Shown in pieces: positions 50,066-58,560 of a stretch of 64,000 nucleotides of DNA. The notes beneath the pieces are model-generated. The model was not told the origin of the DNA and made no database searches. It worked only from the letters and a program-made list of their open reading frames with translations. A program made the position numbers and the translations under genes. The stretch spans positions 1,295,605 to 1,359,604 of the forward strand of contig NZ_CP007597.1 of NCBI RefSeq assembly GCF_000661955.1, in the 5' to 3' direction. The DNA comes from Stenotrophomonas rhizophila (GTDB taxonomy: Bacteria; Pseudomonadota; Gammaproteobacteria; Xanthomonadales; Xanthomonadaceae). How positions within the stretch are numbered: position 1 is the stretch's first letter; each line of letters begins with the position of its first letter.

Positions 50066-51409
50066 ATGCGGCGAGCCGGGTGGGGGAAGGTTCTGGGTCT
50101 GGTGATCGGGGGCTGGGTGTCGATGGCAGCAGCCGCGACCCCGCAACAGGTCAGCCATGGGCGGTTCCAGCAGGTGCCGGTGTACCTGCCCGACGGCCAC
50201 CCGCAGCGGGTGGTGGTGTGGTTCGACGGCGGCCACGAGCGTGAGCGCAGCCGCGGGCGCATCGACGCCCTGCGCGCACAGGGCGCGCTGGTGGCCCAAG
50301 TGGACGTGGCCCGGCTGCGCCAGGTACTGGCCAAGGAAGGCAGTGGCACCTGCGCATTTGGCGCCGGTGACGTGGAGAATTTCTCGCGCTGGTTCCAGGC
50401 CTACCTGCACGTACCCGGCTACCACCTGCCGCTGATCGGCGGTGATGGCGAAGGGGCCGAGCTGGCCTACGCGGTGGCCGCGCAGGCCGATACGCAGGTA
50501 TTCGCCGGCCTGCTGACCACCGGCTTCTGCCCCGACCACGCGCGCGAGCGCAAGGTCTGCGGTGCGGGCAGCAGCCATGGCCGGCTGCAACCGGCCGAGC
50601 TCAATTTTCCGTGGTTGAACGCGGCGGGCGAGAACCATTGCACCGCCGGCAACGCGGCCGCATTCGTGCGCAAGGTGGCGACGGGGCGTGATTTCCAGCG
50701 CACCGCCGACGGTGACGACCTGCCGGGGCTGTTGGCGGCCGCGCAGGTAGTCGGGGCGCAGAAGAGCGTGAGCCTGGCGCCGCCGCCGGATGCGCTCAAG
50801 GGCCTGCCCGTGGTCGAGGTGCCTGCCAGCAAGCCTGGCGACACGTTCGCCATCTTCGTGTCCGGCGACGGTGGCTGGGCCGGACTGGACAAGGAAGTGG
50901 CGGCGGCGCTGGGCGAGGCGGGGGTGCCGGTGGTCGGCGTGGATTCGCTGCGCTACTTCTGGACGGCACGCACCCCGGAAGGCTTCGCGCGCGACCTGGA
51001 GCGCATTGCCAGCCACTACAGCCAGCAATGGCAGCGCAAGCGGGTGGTGCTGGTCGGGTTCTCGCAGGGCGCCGACGTGCTCCCCGCGGCGATCAACCAG
51101 CTGTCCCCGGCCACGCGCGCCAACGTGGCGATGATCGGCTTGATGTCGGTCGGCAAGAACGCCGACTACGAGTTCCACGTCAGCAACTGGCTGGGCGGTG
51201 GCGGCGGCGGCATCCCGATTGCGCCGGAGATCGCCAAGCTGCCGGCGGGCAAGACGCTGTGCCTGTATGGCGAAGATGACGACGACGCACTGTGCCCGTC
51301 GCTGCCGACGGGCAACGCGCAGGTGATCAAGCTGCCGGGCGACCACCATTTCAAGGGCGACTACGACCGCCTCGCGCAGACGCTGCTGGACCACCTCCCC
51401 GCCCGGTAG
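50066..51409 (+). CDS. VirJ/AcvB-family serine hydrolase
   Basis: A 447-aa exported protein with signal peptide MRRAGWGKVLGLVIGGWVSMAAAA. Two related alpha/beta-hydrolase halves follow. The catalytic half has FVSGDGGWAGLDKEVA, VGVDSLRYFW, the nucleophile GFSQGADVLP (family motif G-x-S-x-G) and a late DHHFKGDY. Agrobacterium AcvB is a lysyl-phosphatidylglycerol hydrolase in operon with a LPG synthase. Here the gene converges on mprF, supporting a role in turning over aminoacyl-PG. The stop TAG is inside a REP GTAG. Confidence 0.85.
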   Translation: MRRAGWGKVLGLVIGGWVSMAAAATPQQVSHGRFQQVPVYLPDGHPQRVVVWFDGGHERERSRGRIDALRAQGALVAQVDVARLRQVLAKEGSGTCAFGAGDVENFSRWFQAYLHVPGYHLPLIGGDGEGAELAYAVAAQADTQVFAGLLTTGFCPDHARERKVCGAGSSHGRLQPAELNFPWLNAAGENHCTAGNAAAFVRKVATGRDFQRTADGDDLPGLLAAAQVVGAQKSVSLAPPPDALKGLPVVEVPASKPGDTFAIFVSGDGGWAGLDKEVAAALGEAGVPVVGVDSLRYFWTARTPEGFARDLERIASHYSQQWQRKRVVLVGFSQGADVLPAAINQLSPATRANVAMIGLMSVGKNADYEFHVSNWLGGGGGGIPIAPEIAKLPAGKTLCLYGEDDDDALCPSLPTGNAQVIKLPGDHHFKGDYDRLAQTLLDHLPAR

Positions 51410-51634
51410 AGCCGACCGTTGGTCGGCTGCCGTAACACCGCACAGGTAGAGCCGACCGTTGGTCGGCTGCCGTAACGCTGCGCAGGTAGAGCCGACCGTT
51501 GGTCGGCTGCCGTAACGCTGCGCAGGTAGAGCCGACCGTTGGTCGGCAACCGTAACGCCGCGCAGGTAGAGCCGACTGTTGGTCGGCTGCTGTAGCGCCG
51601 CGCATCAGAGCAGCCGACCAACGGTCGGCTCTAC
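51406..51634. repeat. SMAG REP array A: five direct copies at exact 40-bp period plus one inverted copy
   Basis: GTAGAGCCGACCGTTGGTCG begins at 51406, 51446, 51486, 51526 and 51566, each followed by a conserved 15-nt spacer (variants of CGTAACGCYGCGCAG). An inverted copy lies at 51610-51634. The first GTAG contains the virJ stop. Conserved spacers and lack of cas genes exclude CRISPR. Confidence 0.9.
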
Positions 51635-51750
51635 CGGCTCGGGTCCAGCGCCATCCGCCGGGTGTAGGGCGTGGCGATGATCGGCTTGATGTCGGTCGGC
51701 AAGAACGCCGACGACGAATTCCACGCCGCTTGGCGCAGACGCTGCTGGAG
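51632..51750. pseudogene. duplicated 3' remnants of mprF and virJ
   Basis: 51632-51663 matches the mprF 3' end (51898-51929) at 28 of 32 positions; on the minus strand it reads RRMALDPSR and stop. 51671-51725 matches an internal virJ segment (51125-51179) at 53 of 55 positions, and 51733-51749 is identical to virJ 51374-51390. The virJ remnant has an internal deletion of about 194 bp. This is a decayed tandem copy of the virJ-mprF junction. Confidence 0.88.
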
Positions 51751-51751
51751 G

Positions 51752-51899
51752 GTAGAGCCGACCGTTGGTCGGCTGCCGTCACGCCGTGCGGGTAGAGCCG
51801 ACCGTTGGTCGGCTACCGTAACGCCGCGCGGGTAGAGCCGACCGTTGGTCGGCTGCCGTAACGCCACGCATCCAAGCAGCCGACCAATGGTGGGTTTTA
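51752..51899. repeat. SMAG REP array B: three direct copies at 40-bp period plus one inverted degenerate copy
   Basis: Copies begin at 51752, 51792 and 51832. An inverted degenerate copy at 51874-51899 ends in GTAA on the minus strand, which supplies the mprF stop TAA. The layout mirrors array A (direct copies then one inverted copy). Confidence 0.88.
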
Positions 51900-54455
51900 C
51901 CGGCGCGGGTCCAGCGAGATCAGCCGGGTGGCATCGAGCAGCGCCGCAGGCAAATGCACGCCGCCCGGTGCGGCCAGGTAACGCGCGCGCCATTGCGGGG
52001 CGAACTTGGACTTGAAGCGGCGCAGCCCGCTGAACCCGTAGAAGCGTTCCCCGTGGCGGGCCACGATGTTGGCAAAGCGGTTCCAGCGGCCGGCCAGCCG
52101 GTGCTGGGCCAGCCCGGACAGCGGCGCCATGCCCAGCGAGAAGCGGTGGAAGCCGTGTTCGCGGCCCCACAGGAACAACTCGATGAACAGGAAATCCATG
52201 GTGCCCTTGGGCGCGTCGTCGACGTGCCGCATCAGGTCCACCGACAGTTCATGCCCGGCCGGTGCCTGCCACAGATTGGCGAACGCCACGATGCGGCCTT
52301 CAGCCTCCACCAGCGCGACCGGGAAGCGCACCAGATAGTCCGGATCGAAGCTGCCCAGCGAGAAGCCCTTTTCGTCGCCGGCCTTGTCGTCCAGCCACTG
52401 TTGCGAAATGGCGGCCAGTGCCGGCAGCAGCGCCGGCACCTCTGCCGGTGCAGCCACGCGGAAGCTCAGGCCGCCGCGCTTGCCGCGGTTCCAGGCCTGG
52501 CGCAGGTCGGCGCGCTCGCGTCCTTCCAGGCCGAAATCCTGCAGCGGCACCATCGCCTCCTCGCCCAGTTTGACCAGGGTCAGCCCCAGGTCGAGGTAGG
52601 TCTGCCAGTAGGCCTCGCCAACCTGGTAGAACACCGGGCGCAGGCCGAGCCGGTCGGCTTCCTCGCGGAAGCGCCAGATCAGCCCACGCGCCACGTCCGG
52701 CGGTCCCACCGGGTCGCCCATGGCAATCAGCGAACCGCCGTAGCGCTGCATCATCACAAAGCCGCGCTGGTCGGCATCACGCAGCACCGCCTTGTCGGCG
52801 GTCAGCACCAGGCAGGCCTGGGTGTCTTCGGCGGCGAGCAGGATCGGCGCAAGCGCATCCAGCGTGGGCGTGTCGGCCGGCGGCAGCGGGCTGCGGGTGC
52901 TGTGCAGCAGCCGCGCCAGGCCGAAGATGGTGAGCGCGATGGCCACCACCAGCAGCGCACGCAGGGCGCGCGGCGCATTGCCTTGCAGGGCGAACTGCCA
53001 CCACAGCTCGTTCTGGTATTCCACGTGGCTGTAGACGAAGAACAACAGCCAGATCACCGCCACCAGCACCAGGCCAAGGTTGCGGATCCACGGCCATGAC
53101 CAGGCTTCGTCCAGCAGCGCGCCCTGGCGGTAGAACTCGCGACGCGAGGCCCACAGCGCCATGGCCACCAGCAGCGCCGACAGCGCGATCAGCACCTGGC
53201 CGCCGCGCAGCCAGATCGGCAGCGGCGCGATCACGCAGATGCCCAGCGCCAGCATCCACGCGGCGTGGCTGCGCCGCTGCAGGCCCTGGCCGATCAGCAG
53301 CAGCGCCACGCCGGCGAGGCTGCCGAGCAGGTGCGAAGTTTCCAGGATCGGCAGCGAGGCGTTGAGCAGGTGCCGGCGCGGCGTGGGCAGGGTGCCGTCG
53401 ATCACCAGCGCCGCGCCCACGCTGAACACCGCCAGCGCGATGATCTGCGGCAGCCACGGGCGCAGCGCGGTCCAGCCGGCGCGGGTGGCCCCGGCGCCGA
53501 CCCGCAGCGGCTTGCGCAGGGCCGGGCCCAGCGCCAGCAGCGTGGCCAGCAGCAGCGGCAGCACGTAGTAGGTGACACGGTAGATCAGCGCCGCGGCCAG
53601 CACGGCGGCCGGTGCCACCTGCGGCAACAGCTTGAGCAAGCTCCACTCGAACACGCCCAGACCCGCCGGCACGCTGGAAATCAGCCCGGCCAGCACCGCC
53701 ACCAGGTACAGGCCGACAAAGCCGGGCAGACCGGTCGGGGTGTCCATCGGCAGCAGCACGTAGAACGCGGCGCTGGCCAGCACCAGTTCGACCACGCTCA
53801 GCGCGGTGACCCAGAGCATGGTGCGGCGGTCGGGCAGCCACAGGGCGTGGCCGCGGATGCTGAAACTGCGCCCGTCGCGGCCGACCAGCAGCAGCGTGGC
53901 GGCATAGCCAAGCAGGCCGACGATGCCGGCCACGCGCACCGCCTGCACCGATACCGGCAACGCCAGCGCTGCCGCGCCGGGTTCCAGCACGAAGGCCAGG
54001 GCGAGCAGCAGCCAGGCACCGAACACGAAGCCGAGCGTGCTCATCAGCACCACCTGGCCAATCTCGCCCAGGCTCAACCCGGCGCCGCCGTAGCCGCGCA
54101 GCCGTACCGCACCGCCGGTGAGGGCGGCAAAGCCCAGGGTCTGGCCCAGTGTGTGCGCCAGGAAGGCGGTGATGCCCACGCGCGCCGGATGCAGGCGCTT
54201 GCCACTGCGGCGCAGGCCGATGGCATCAAAACCGATCAGGCAGGCGTAGCTGGCCAGGCCCAGCACCACGGTCAGTGCAATCTGCCCCGCGCCGAGATGG
54301 CGGAAGGCCTCGCGGATGGCACGGTAGCCATGTTCGTCGAATTCGCTGGCCAGCCCGCGCAGGGCCAGCGCCAGGATCGCCAGGCTGAAGATGACGGTGG
54401 CGGCACGGCGCCAGGCGAGGCGGGCCGGTGCGGGAGCAGGGGTTGTTTCGGTCAT
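51897..54455 (-). CDS. mprF: bifunctional lysylphosphatidylglycerol synthase/flippase MprF
   Basis: An 852-aa membrane protein. The N-terminal half has at least eight TM helices (flippase part, for example GQIALTVVLGLASYACLIGFDAI and FVGLYLVAVLAGLISSVPAGLGVFEWSLLKLLP). The C-terminal DUF2156/GNAT-like domain transfers Lys or Ala from tRNA to PG (KAVLRDADQRGFVMMQRYGGSLIAMGDPVG; FQVG..YWQTYLDLGL; KGTMDFLFIELFLWGREHGFHRFSLGMAPLSGL). It raises resistance to cationic peptides. Start ATG 54455 (MTETTPAPAPAR). Whether Lys or Ala is attached cannot be told. Confidence 0.93.
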   Translation of the reverse strand: MTETTPAPAPARLAWRRAATVIFSLAILALALRGLASEFDEHGYRAIREAFRHLGAGQIALTVVLGLASYACLIGFDAIGLRRSGKRLHPARVGITAFLAHTLGQTLGFAALTGGAVRLRGYGGAGLSLGEIGQVVLMSTLGFVFGAWLLLALAFVLEPGAAALALPVSVQAVRVAGIVGLLGYAATLLLVGRDGRSFSIRGHALWLPDRRTMLWVTALSVVELVLASAAFYVLLPMDTPTGLPGFVGLYLVAVLAGLISSVPAGLGVFEWSLLKLLPQVAPAAVLAAALIYRVTYYVLPLLLATLLALGPALRKPLRVGAGATRAGWTALRPWLPQIIALAVFSVGAALVIDGTLPTPRRHLLNASLPILETSHLLGSLAGVALLLIGQGLQRRSHAAWMLALGICVIAPLPIWLRGGQVLIALSALLVAMALWASRREFYRQGALLDEAWSWPWIRNLGLVLVAVIWLLFFVYSHVEYQNELWWQFALQGNAPRALRALLVVAIALTIFGLARLLHSTRSPLPPADTPTLDALAPILLAAEDTQACLVLTADKAVLRDADQRGFVMMQRYGGSLIAMGDPVGPPDVARGLIWRFREEADRLGLRPVFYQVGEAYWQTYLDLGLTLVKLGEEAMVPLQDFGLEGRERADLRQAWNRGKRGGLSFRVAAPAEVPALLPALAAISQQWLDDKAGDEKGFSLGSFDPDYLVRFPVALVEAEGRIVAFANLWQAPAGHELSVDLMRHVDDAPKGTMDFLFIELFLWGREHGFHRFSLGMAPLSGLAQHRLAGRWNRFANIVARHGERFYGFSGLRRFKSKFAPQWRARYLAAPGGVHLPAALLDATRLISLDPRR

Positions 54456-54648
54456 CGGTGAAGCGTGCTCCGGGGCGGGCGATGAAAGAGTCAAGACAGG
54501 CGGCGCGGTGGTGCGCGCGCATCGTGCGCCTGATGCGCACGCTTGCCAAGGGTGTGCGCTGTGCCTGCCGTGGCGGCAATGATCCAGGGCAAGGACAGGC
54601 TCACACCGCATCGGTGACAATGGCCCATCACCCAGAGGAGCCATCGCC

Positions 54649-54996
54649 ATGTTGGAACGTTTCGACGTCGGTCCGCGCATGTCTGAAATGACCGTGCACA
54701 ACAAGGTTGCCTATCTGTCCGGGCAGATCCCGGAAGACACCAGCCAGGACATCACCGGCCAGACCCGGCAGGTACTGGAAGAGATCGACAAGCTGTTGGC
54801 CCTGGTGGCCAGCGACAAGCAGCACGTGCTGCGTGCGGAAGTGTTCCTTGCCGACATCAACGACTTCGCCGGCATGAACGCCGCGTGGGACGAGTGGGTG
54901 GTGGCGGGCATGACCCCGGCGCGCGCGACGGTGGAAGCCAAGCTGGCCGACCCGAGCTGGAAGGTGGAGATCGTGATTACCGCTGCGTTGCCGTAA
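54649..54996 (+). CDS. RidA/YjgF-YER057c-family protein
   Basis: A 115-aa RidA-superfamily protein that may deaminate reactive enamines/imines. Motifs: VAYLSGQIPEDTSQDITGQTRQVLEEIDKLLA, LRAEVFLADINDF and PARATVEAKLADPSWKVEIVITAAL. The conserved Arg of active RidA (in the PARATVE motif) is present. Length is slightly below the 127-aa norm, and the N terminus MLERFDVGPRMSEMTVH lacks the classical leader, so it may be an Rid2/3 type. Confidence 0.85.
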   Translation: MLERFDVGPRMSEMTVHNKVAYLSGQIPEDTSQDITGQTRQVLEEIDKLLALVASDKQHVLRAEVFLADINDFAGMNAAWDEWVVAGMTPARATVEAKLADPSWKVEIVITAALP

Positions 54997-55006
54997 ACAG
55001 CAGCAT

Positions 55007-55134
55007 GTAGAGCCGGGCTCTTCCCGGCTGCTCGCCGGCCATGCAGATTCAACAGCAGCCAGTAGAGCCGGGCTCTGCCCGGCTGCTCGCCAGACATGCA
55101 AATTCAACGGCAGCCGGGCAGAGCCCGGCGCTAC
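55007..55134. repeat. three SMAG REPs: two direct at 55-bp period, one inverted
   Basis: GTAGAGCCGGGCTC copies at 55007-55031 and 55062-55086 share a spacer (CTCGCCRGMCATGCARATTC type). An inverted copy is at 55110-55134. Confidence 0.85.
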
Positions 55135-55250
55135 GGGCGTGTGCCGCGATCAACGTCCGGGGTTACGGGGCGGGGGCCGCGATCAACGTCCGGCGCTACG
55201 GGACAGGTGCCGCGATCAACGTCCGGCGTTACCGGGCGGGCGCTGCGATC
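55132..55250 (-). repeat. 33-bp tandem repeat made from the RnfB-like gene 3' end, each unit with its own stop
   Basis: On the minus strand, stops occur at 55231-55229 (TAA, the gene's own), 55198-55196 (TAG), 55165-55163 (TAA) and 55133-55131 (TAG). Units after the true stop encode LIAAPVP, LIAAPAP and LIAARP versions of the gene end LIAAPAR. The period is 33, 33 and 32 bp. Confidence 0.85.
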
Positions 55251-55654
55251 AATGCGATGCAATCCACCGGGCACGGGGGTATGCACAGCTCGCAGCCGGT
55301 GCACAGGTCGGGCAGGACGGTGTGCATGTACTTGGCACCGCCCACGATGGCGTCCACCGGGCAGGCCTGGATGCATTTGGTGCAGCCGATGCAGTCGGCT
55401 TCGATGATCAGCGCGACCTGCGCGGGTTTGTGCGCGCCGCGGCTGCGGTCGAACGGCAGCGCCGGCACGCCCAGCACATGGGCCAGCGCACGGGCGCCAT
55501 CGTCACCGCCCGGTGGGCAGTGGTCGACGCCGGCCTCGCCACGGGCCATGGCTTGCGCATACGGGTAGCAGCCGTCATAGCCGCACTGGCCGCATTGGGT
55601 TTGCGGCAACAGGCGGTCGAGGCGTTCGATCAAACTGGCGGTGGTGCTGGGCAT
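55229..55654 (-). CDS. RnfB-like Fe-S electron-transport protein
   Basis: A 141-aa ferredoxin-like protein. The N-terminal 4Fe-4S domain ([18 protein letters not shown]) is the RnfB Fe-S domain. Two ferredoxin motifs follow: [16 protein letters not shown] and [15 protein letters not shown]. It lacks the N-terminal membrane helix of canonical RnfB and no other rnf gene is nearby, so it is an orphan soluble RnfB-type electron carrier. Start ATG 55654. Confidence 0.85.
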   Translation of the reverse strand: MPSTTASLIERLDRLLPQTQCGQCGYDGCYPYAQAMARGEAGVDHCPPGGDDGARALAHVLGVPALPFDRSRGAHKPAQVALIIEADCIGCTKCIQACPVDAIVGGAKYMHTVLPDLCTGCELCIPPCPVDCIALIAAPAR

Positions 55655-55678
55655 GCGTGGCGTCGGCTGCGCGGGGCG

Positions 55679-56269
55679 TTATGTAAGGGGTTTGCCGCGA
55701 TACCAGCGGTCGTGGGCGAGCGCCAGCATGGGCCGGTCTTCGCGGCTGTCGCCGTAGGCGTGGATGCGCTGGAAGCGTGACAGGTCGTAGCGTTGGCGGA
55801 TGTGTTCGACCTTGCGCGGGCCACAGTCGCCGTCGGCATAGCGCCCGGTCAGGCGGCCGTCGTGGCTTTCCAGGCGGTTGCAGATCAGGCCCAGCCCCAG
55901 CGATTCGCACCACGGCCGCAGGTACAGGTCCAGCGAGCCGGACACGATCACCACGGTGTGTCGTTGTTGCAGGTGCCAGCGGATCTGTTCGAGCATCTGC
56001 GGGCGCACCACGCCGGGCAGCACGTCGCGGGCATAGCCGACGGCCTGGGTGGCGATGTCCTCGCTGTGGCGGTTGCTGAAGGTCAGCCGGGTAACGCGGG
56101 CGCGGATCCGTGCGGCCGAGATCAGCTTGAGCCGGTAGGCCAGCAGCCACGGACCCACTTTCCACCAGGCCTGGGCCAGTTGCTCAGGGGTGGCCACGCG
56201 GCGCAGGAAGCGGCCGTAGGTGTCGCAGGTGGTGACCGTGTGGTCGAAATCGAACAACGCCAGTTCCAA
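55679..56269 (-). CDS. HAD-IB family hydrolase
   Basis: A 196-aa HAD phosphatase of the SerB-like IB subfamily. Motif I ALFDFDHTVTTCDTY, motif II VIVSGSLDLYLRPWCESLGLG, motif III K in GPRKVEHIRQRY, motif IV YGDSREDRPMLALA. The substrate is unknown; related proteins act on phosphoserine or lipid phosphates. It lies between the RnfB-like gene and metG on the same strand. Confidence 0.88.
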   Translation of the reverse strand: MELALFDFDHTVTTCDTYGRFLRRVATPEQLAQAWWKVGPWLLAYRLKLISAARIRARVTRLTFSNRHSEDIATQAVGYARDVLPGVVRPQMLEQIRWHLQQRHTVVIVSGSLDLYLRPWCESLGLGLICNRLESHDGRLTGRYADGDCGPRKVEHIRQRYDLSRFQRIHAYGDSREDRPMLALAHDRWYRGKPLT

Positions 56270-56332
56270 ACCGCACCTCCGTCCGTGCAGGCCAGCAGGC
56301 GGGGACGGCGGCAGCGCCGCCCCCGGATGCGA

Positions 56333-58405
56333 TCAGCGTACCGGCATGCCGGGCTGGGCGCTGCTGTCGGCGTCGAGCAGGGCCAGGTCGCCGCCGTCGA
56401 AGCCAGCCGACAGGATCATGCCTTCGCTCAGGCCGAAACGCATCTTGCGCGGGGCCAGGTTGGCGATGAAGACCACGCTGCGGCCGACCAGCTTCTCCGG
56501 TTCGCCGTAGCTGGCGCGGATACCGGAGAAGATCTGGCGCTTGCCGAGGTCGCCGGCATCCAGTTCGAAGCGCAGCAGCTTGTCCGAGCCGTCCACGCAT
56601 TCGCAGACCAGCACCTTGCCGATGCGCAGGTCGAGCTTGGCGAAGTCGTCGATGCCGATGTAGGCCGGGCCGTCGGCAGGTGCGGCGGGCACCGCCGGTG
56701 CCGGTGCGGCAGCAGGCTTGGCGGGCTTGGCCGGGGCAGCCGGGGCGGCAGCGGCGAGGGTGTCCTTGGAGGCGTCGGTCATGGCGTCGATCATTTTCGG
56801 GTCAATCCGGGTGAACAGCGGGGCATACACGGCAATGGTGTGCGCGGTGAGCGGGCGGGCGACGTCGGTCCAGTCCTGCACGGGGGCGGCCAGGAACGCG
56901 TCGGCCTGGGCGGCGGTGGCCGGCAGGATCGGCTTGAGCGCGGTGACCAGCACGCGGAACAGGTTCAGGCCCTGGGTGCAGACGGCCTGCAGCTGCGCGT
57001 CGGCGCCCTCCTGCTTGGCGATCACCCACGGTTTCTGGTCGTCGATGTAGCGGTTGGCTTCGTCGGCCAGGGTCATGGTCAGGCGCACGGCGGCGGCCGG
57101 GTCGTTGCGCTCGTATGCCTCCCGGATGGGGGCGAGGGCGGCGACGAAGCGGTCGTACTGGGCGGCATCGGGCAGGCTGTCGGCCAGGCGGCCGTCGAAG
57201 CGCTTGCTGATGAAGCCGGCGCAGCGGCTGGCCAGGTTGACGAACTTGCCCACCAGATCAGCGTTGACGCGCGCGGTGAAGTCGCTCAGGTTCAGATCGA
57301 GGTCTTCGACGCCGCCGCCGGACTTGGCGGCGAAGTAGTAGCGCAGGGCCTCGGCTTCCAGGCCGACGTCGAGGTAGGTGCGGGCCATGACGAAGGTGCC
57401 GCGCGACTTGGACATCTTGGCGCCGTCGACCATCAGGTAGCCGTTGACGTGCAGGCGGGTGGGCGCGCGGTGGCCGGTGCCGTGCAGGACGGCCGGCCAG
57501 AACAGACCGTGGAAGTTGACGATGTCCTTGCCGATGAAATGGTGCAGTTCGGTGCTGGTGCCGGCGCGCAGGTGGGCGTCGAAGTCTTCGCCGTTCTTGT
57601 CGCACAGGGTCTTGAAGCTGGACAGGTAGCCGATCGGGGCATCCAGCCAGACGTAGAAGTACTTGCCGGGCTGGCCGGGGATTTCAAAGCCGAAGTAGGG
57701 GGCATCGCGGGAGATGTCCCAGGCGCGCAGGCCGCCGTCGGCATTGAGCCATTCGCCGAGTTTGGCCTTGACGCCGGGCAGGGCGACGTCGCCGGCGAGC
57801 CACTCGCGCAGGAAGGCGTCGAAGTGGCCGACTTCGAAGAAGAAGTGTTCGGAGTCGCGCATTTCCGGGGTGGCCCCGGAGATGACCGAGCGCGGGTCCT
57901 TCAGTTCGGTGGGGGCGTAGGTGGCGCCGCACACTTCGCAGTTGTCGCCGTACTGGTCCGGGCTGCTGCAGACCGGGCAGATGCCCTTGATGTAGCGGTC
58001 GGGCAGGAACATGCCCTTGGCAGGATCGTAGAACTGGGCCACGGAGCGGCGCGCGATGTGGCCTTCGGCCTCAAGCTTGAGGTAGAAGGCTTCGGTGAGC
58101 GCTTTGTTGGCGGCCGAGTTGGTCGAGTCGTAATGATCGAACGCGACGCCGAAGGCGGCAAAGTCGCGCTCGTGGCTGGCCTGGATGTTGGCGATGAAGG
58201 CTTCCGGGGTGACGCCGGCCTTTTCGGCGGCGAGCATGATCGGGGTGCCATGGGTGTCATCGGCGCAGACGAACCAGGTTTTGCCGCCGCTCATTCGACG
58301 CGCACGCACCCAGATGTCCGCCTGGATGTAGCCGACCAGGTGGCCCAGGTGCAGGGGGCCGTTGGCGTAGGGCAGTGCGGTGGTGACTAGAGCGGTGCGG
58401 GTCAT
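56333..58405 (-). CDS. metG: methionyl-tRNA synthetase
   Basis: A 690-aa class I aminoacyl-tRNA synthetase. The HIGH motif is PLHLGHL at about residues 17-23, zinc-binding CPVCSSPDQYGDNCEVC near 145, and KMSKS GAKMSKSRG near residue 330. The C-terminal dimerisation/tRNA-binding OB domain (IGIDDFAKLDLRIGKVLVCE) is present after an Ala/Pro linker. Normal proteobacterial length. Confidence 0.97.
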   Translation of the reverse strand: MTRTALVTTALPYANGPLHLGHLVGYIQADIWVRARRMSGGKTWFVCADDTHGTPIMLAAEKAGVTPEAFIANIQASHERDFAAFGVAFDHYDSTNSAANKALTEAFYLKLEAEGHIARRSVAQFYDPAKGMFLPDRYIKGICPVCSSPDQYGDNCEVCGATYAPTELKDPRSVISGATPEMRDSEHFFFEVGHFDAFLREWLAGDVALPGVKAKLGEWLNADGGLRAWDISRDAPYFGFEIPGQPGKYFYVWLDAPIGYLSSFKTLCDKNGEDFDAHLRAGTSTELHHFIGKDIVNFHGLFWPAVLHGTGHRAPTRLHVNGYLMVDGAKMSKSRGTFVMARTYLDVGLEAEALRYYFAAKSGGGVEDLDLNLSDFTARVNADLVGKFVNLASRCAGFISKRFDGRLADSLPDAAQYDRFVAALAPIREAYERNDPAAAVRLTMTLADEANRYIDDQKPWVIAKQEGADAQLQAVCTQGLNLFRVLVTALKPILPATAAQADAFLAAPVQDWTDVARPLTAHTIAVYAPLFTRIDPKMIDAMTDASKDTLAAAAPAAPAKPAKPAAAPAPAVPAAPADGPAYIGIDDFAKLDLRIGKVLVCECVDGSDKLLRFELDAGDLGKRQIFSGIRASYGEPEKLVGRSVVFIANLAPRKMRFGLSEGMILSAGFDGGDLALLDADSSAQPGMPVR

Positions 58406-58478
58406 GGTCTGCGTTGTTGCCTTGGGGACCGGGGATTATCGCATGGAGGGGGTGGGCGCCTGCGGCGGGCTTTTTTTT

Positions 58479-58539
58479 CGAAGCCGGAGCCAGAGCCACA
58501 GCCACAGCCACAGCCGAAGCCACAGCCGAAGCCGAGGCC
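58479..58539. repeat. degenerate hexamer tract (GCCACA/GCCGAA)
   Basis: Units GCCGGA, GCCAGA, GCCACA x3, GCCGAA, GCCACA, GCCGAA and GCCGAG lie 22 bp before element E5, as seen in front of elements E1 and E3. The whole gap 58406-59067 (662 bp) contains no gene. Confidence 0.78.
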
Positions 58540-58560
58540 TGTTGACCGGTCTGCTGGGGG

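Noticed and set aside
48422..51394. 990-codon minus-strand open frame across the HD, DUF998 and virJ-like genes
   Set aside because: Antisense shadow of recognisable genes; composition typical of reverse-frame GC-rich DNA.
51406..51899. Regular repeats that could be taken for a CRISPR array
   Set aside because: Repeats are palindromic GTAG REPs, spacers are only about 15 nt and nearly identical, and no cas gene is present.
55793..58390. 865-codon plus-strand open frame across metG
   Set aside because: Antisense to metG with its HIGH and KMSKS motifs; Gly/Val/Asp-rich shadow translation.
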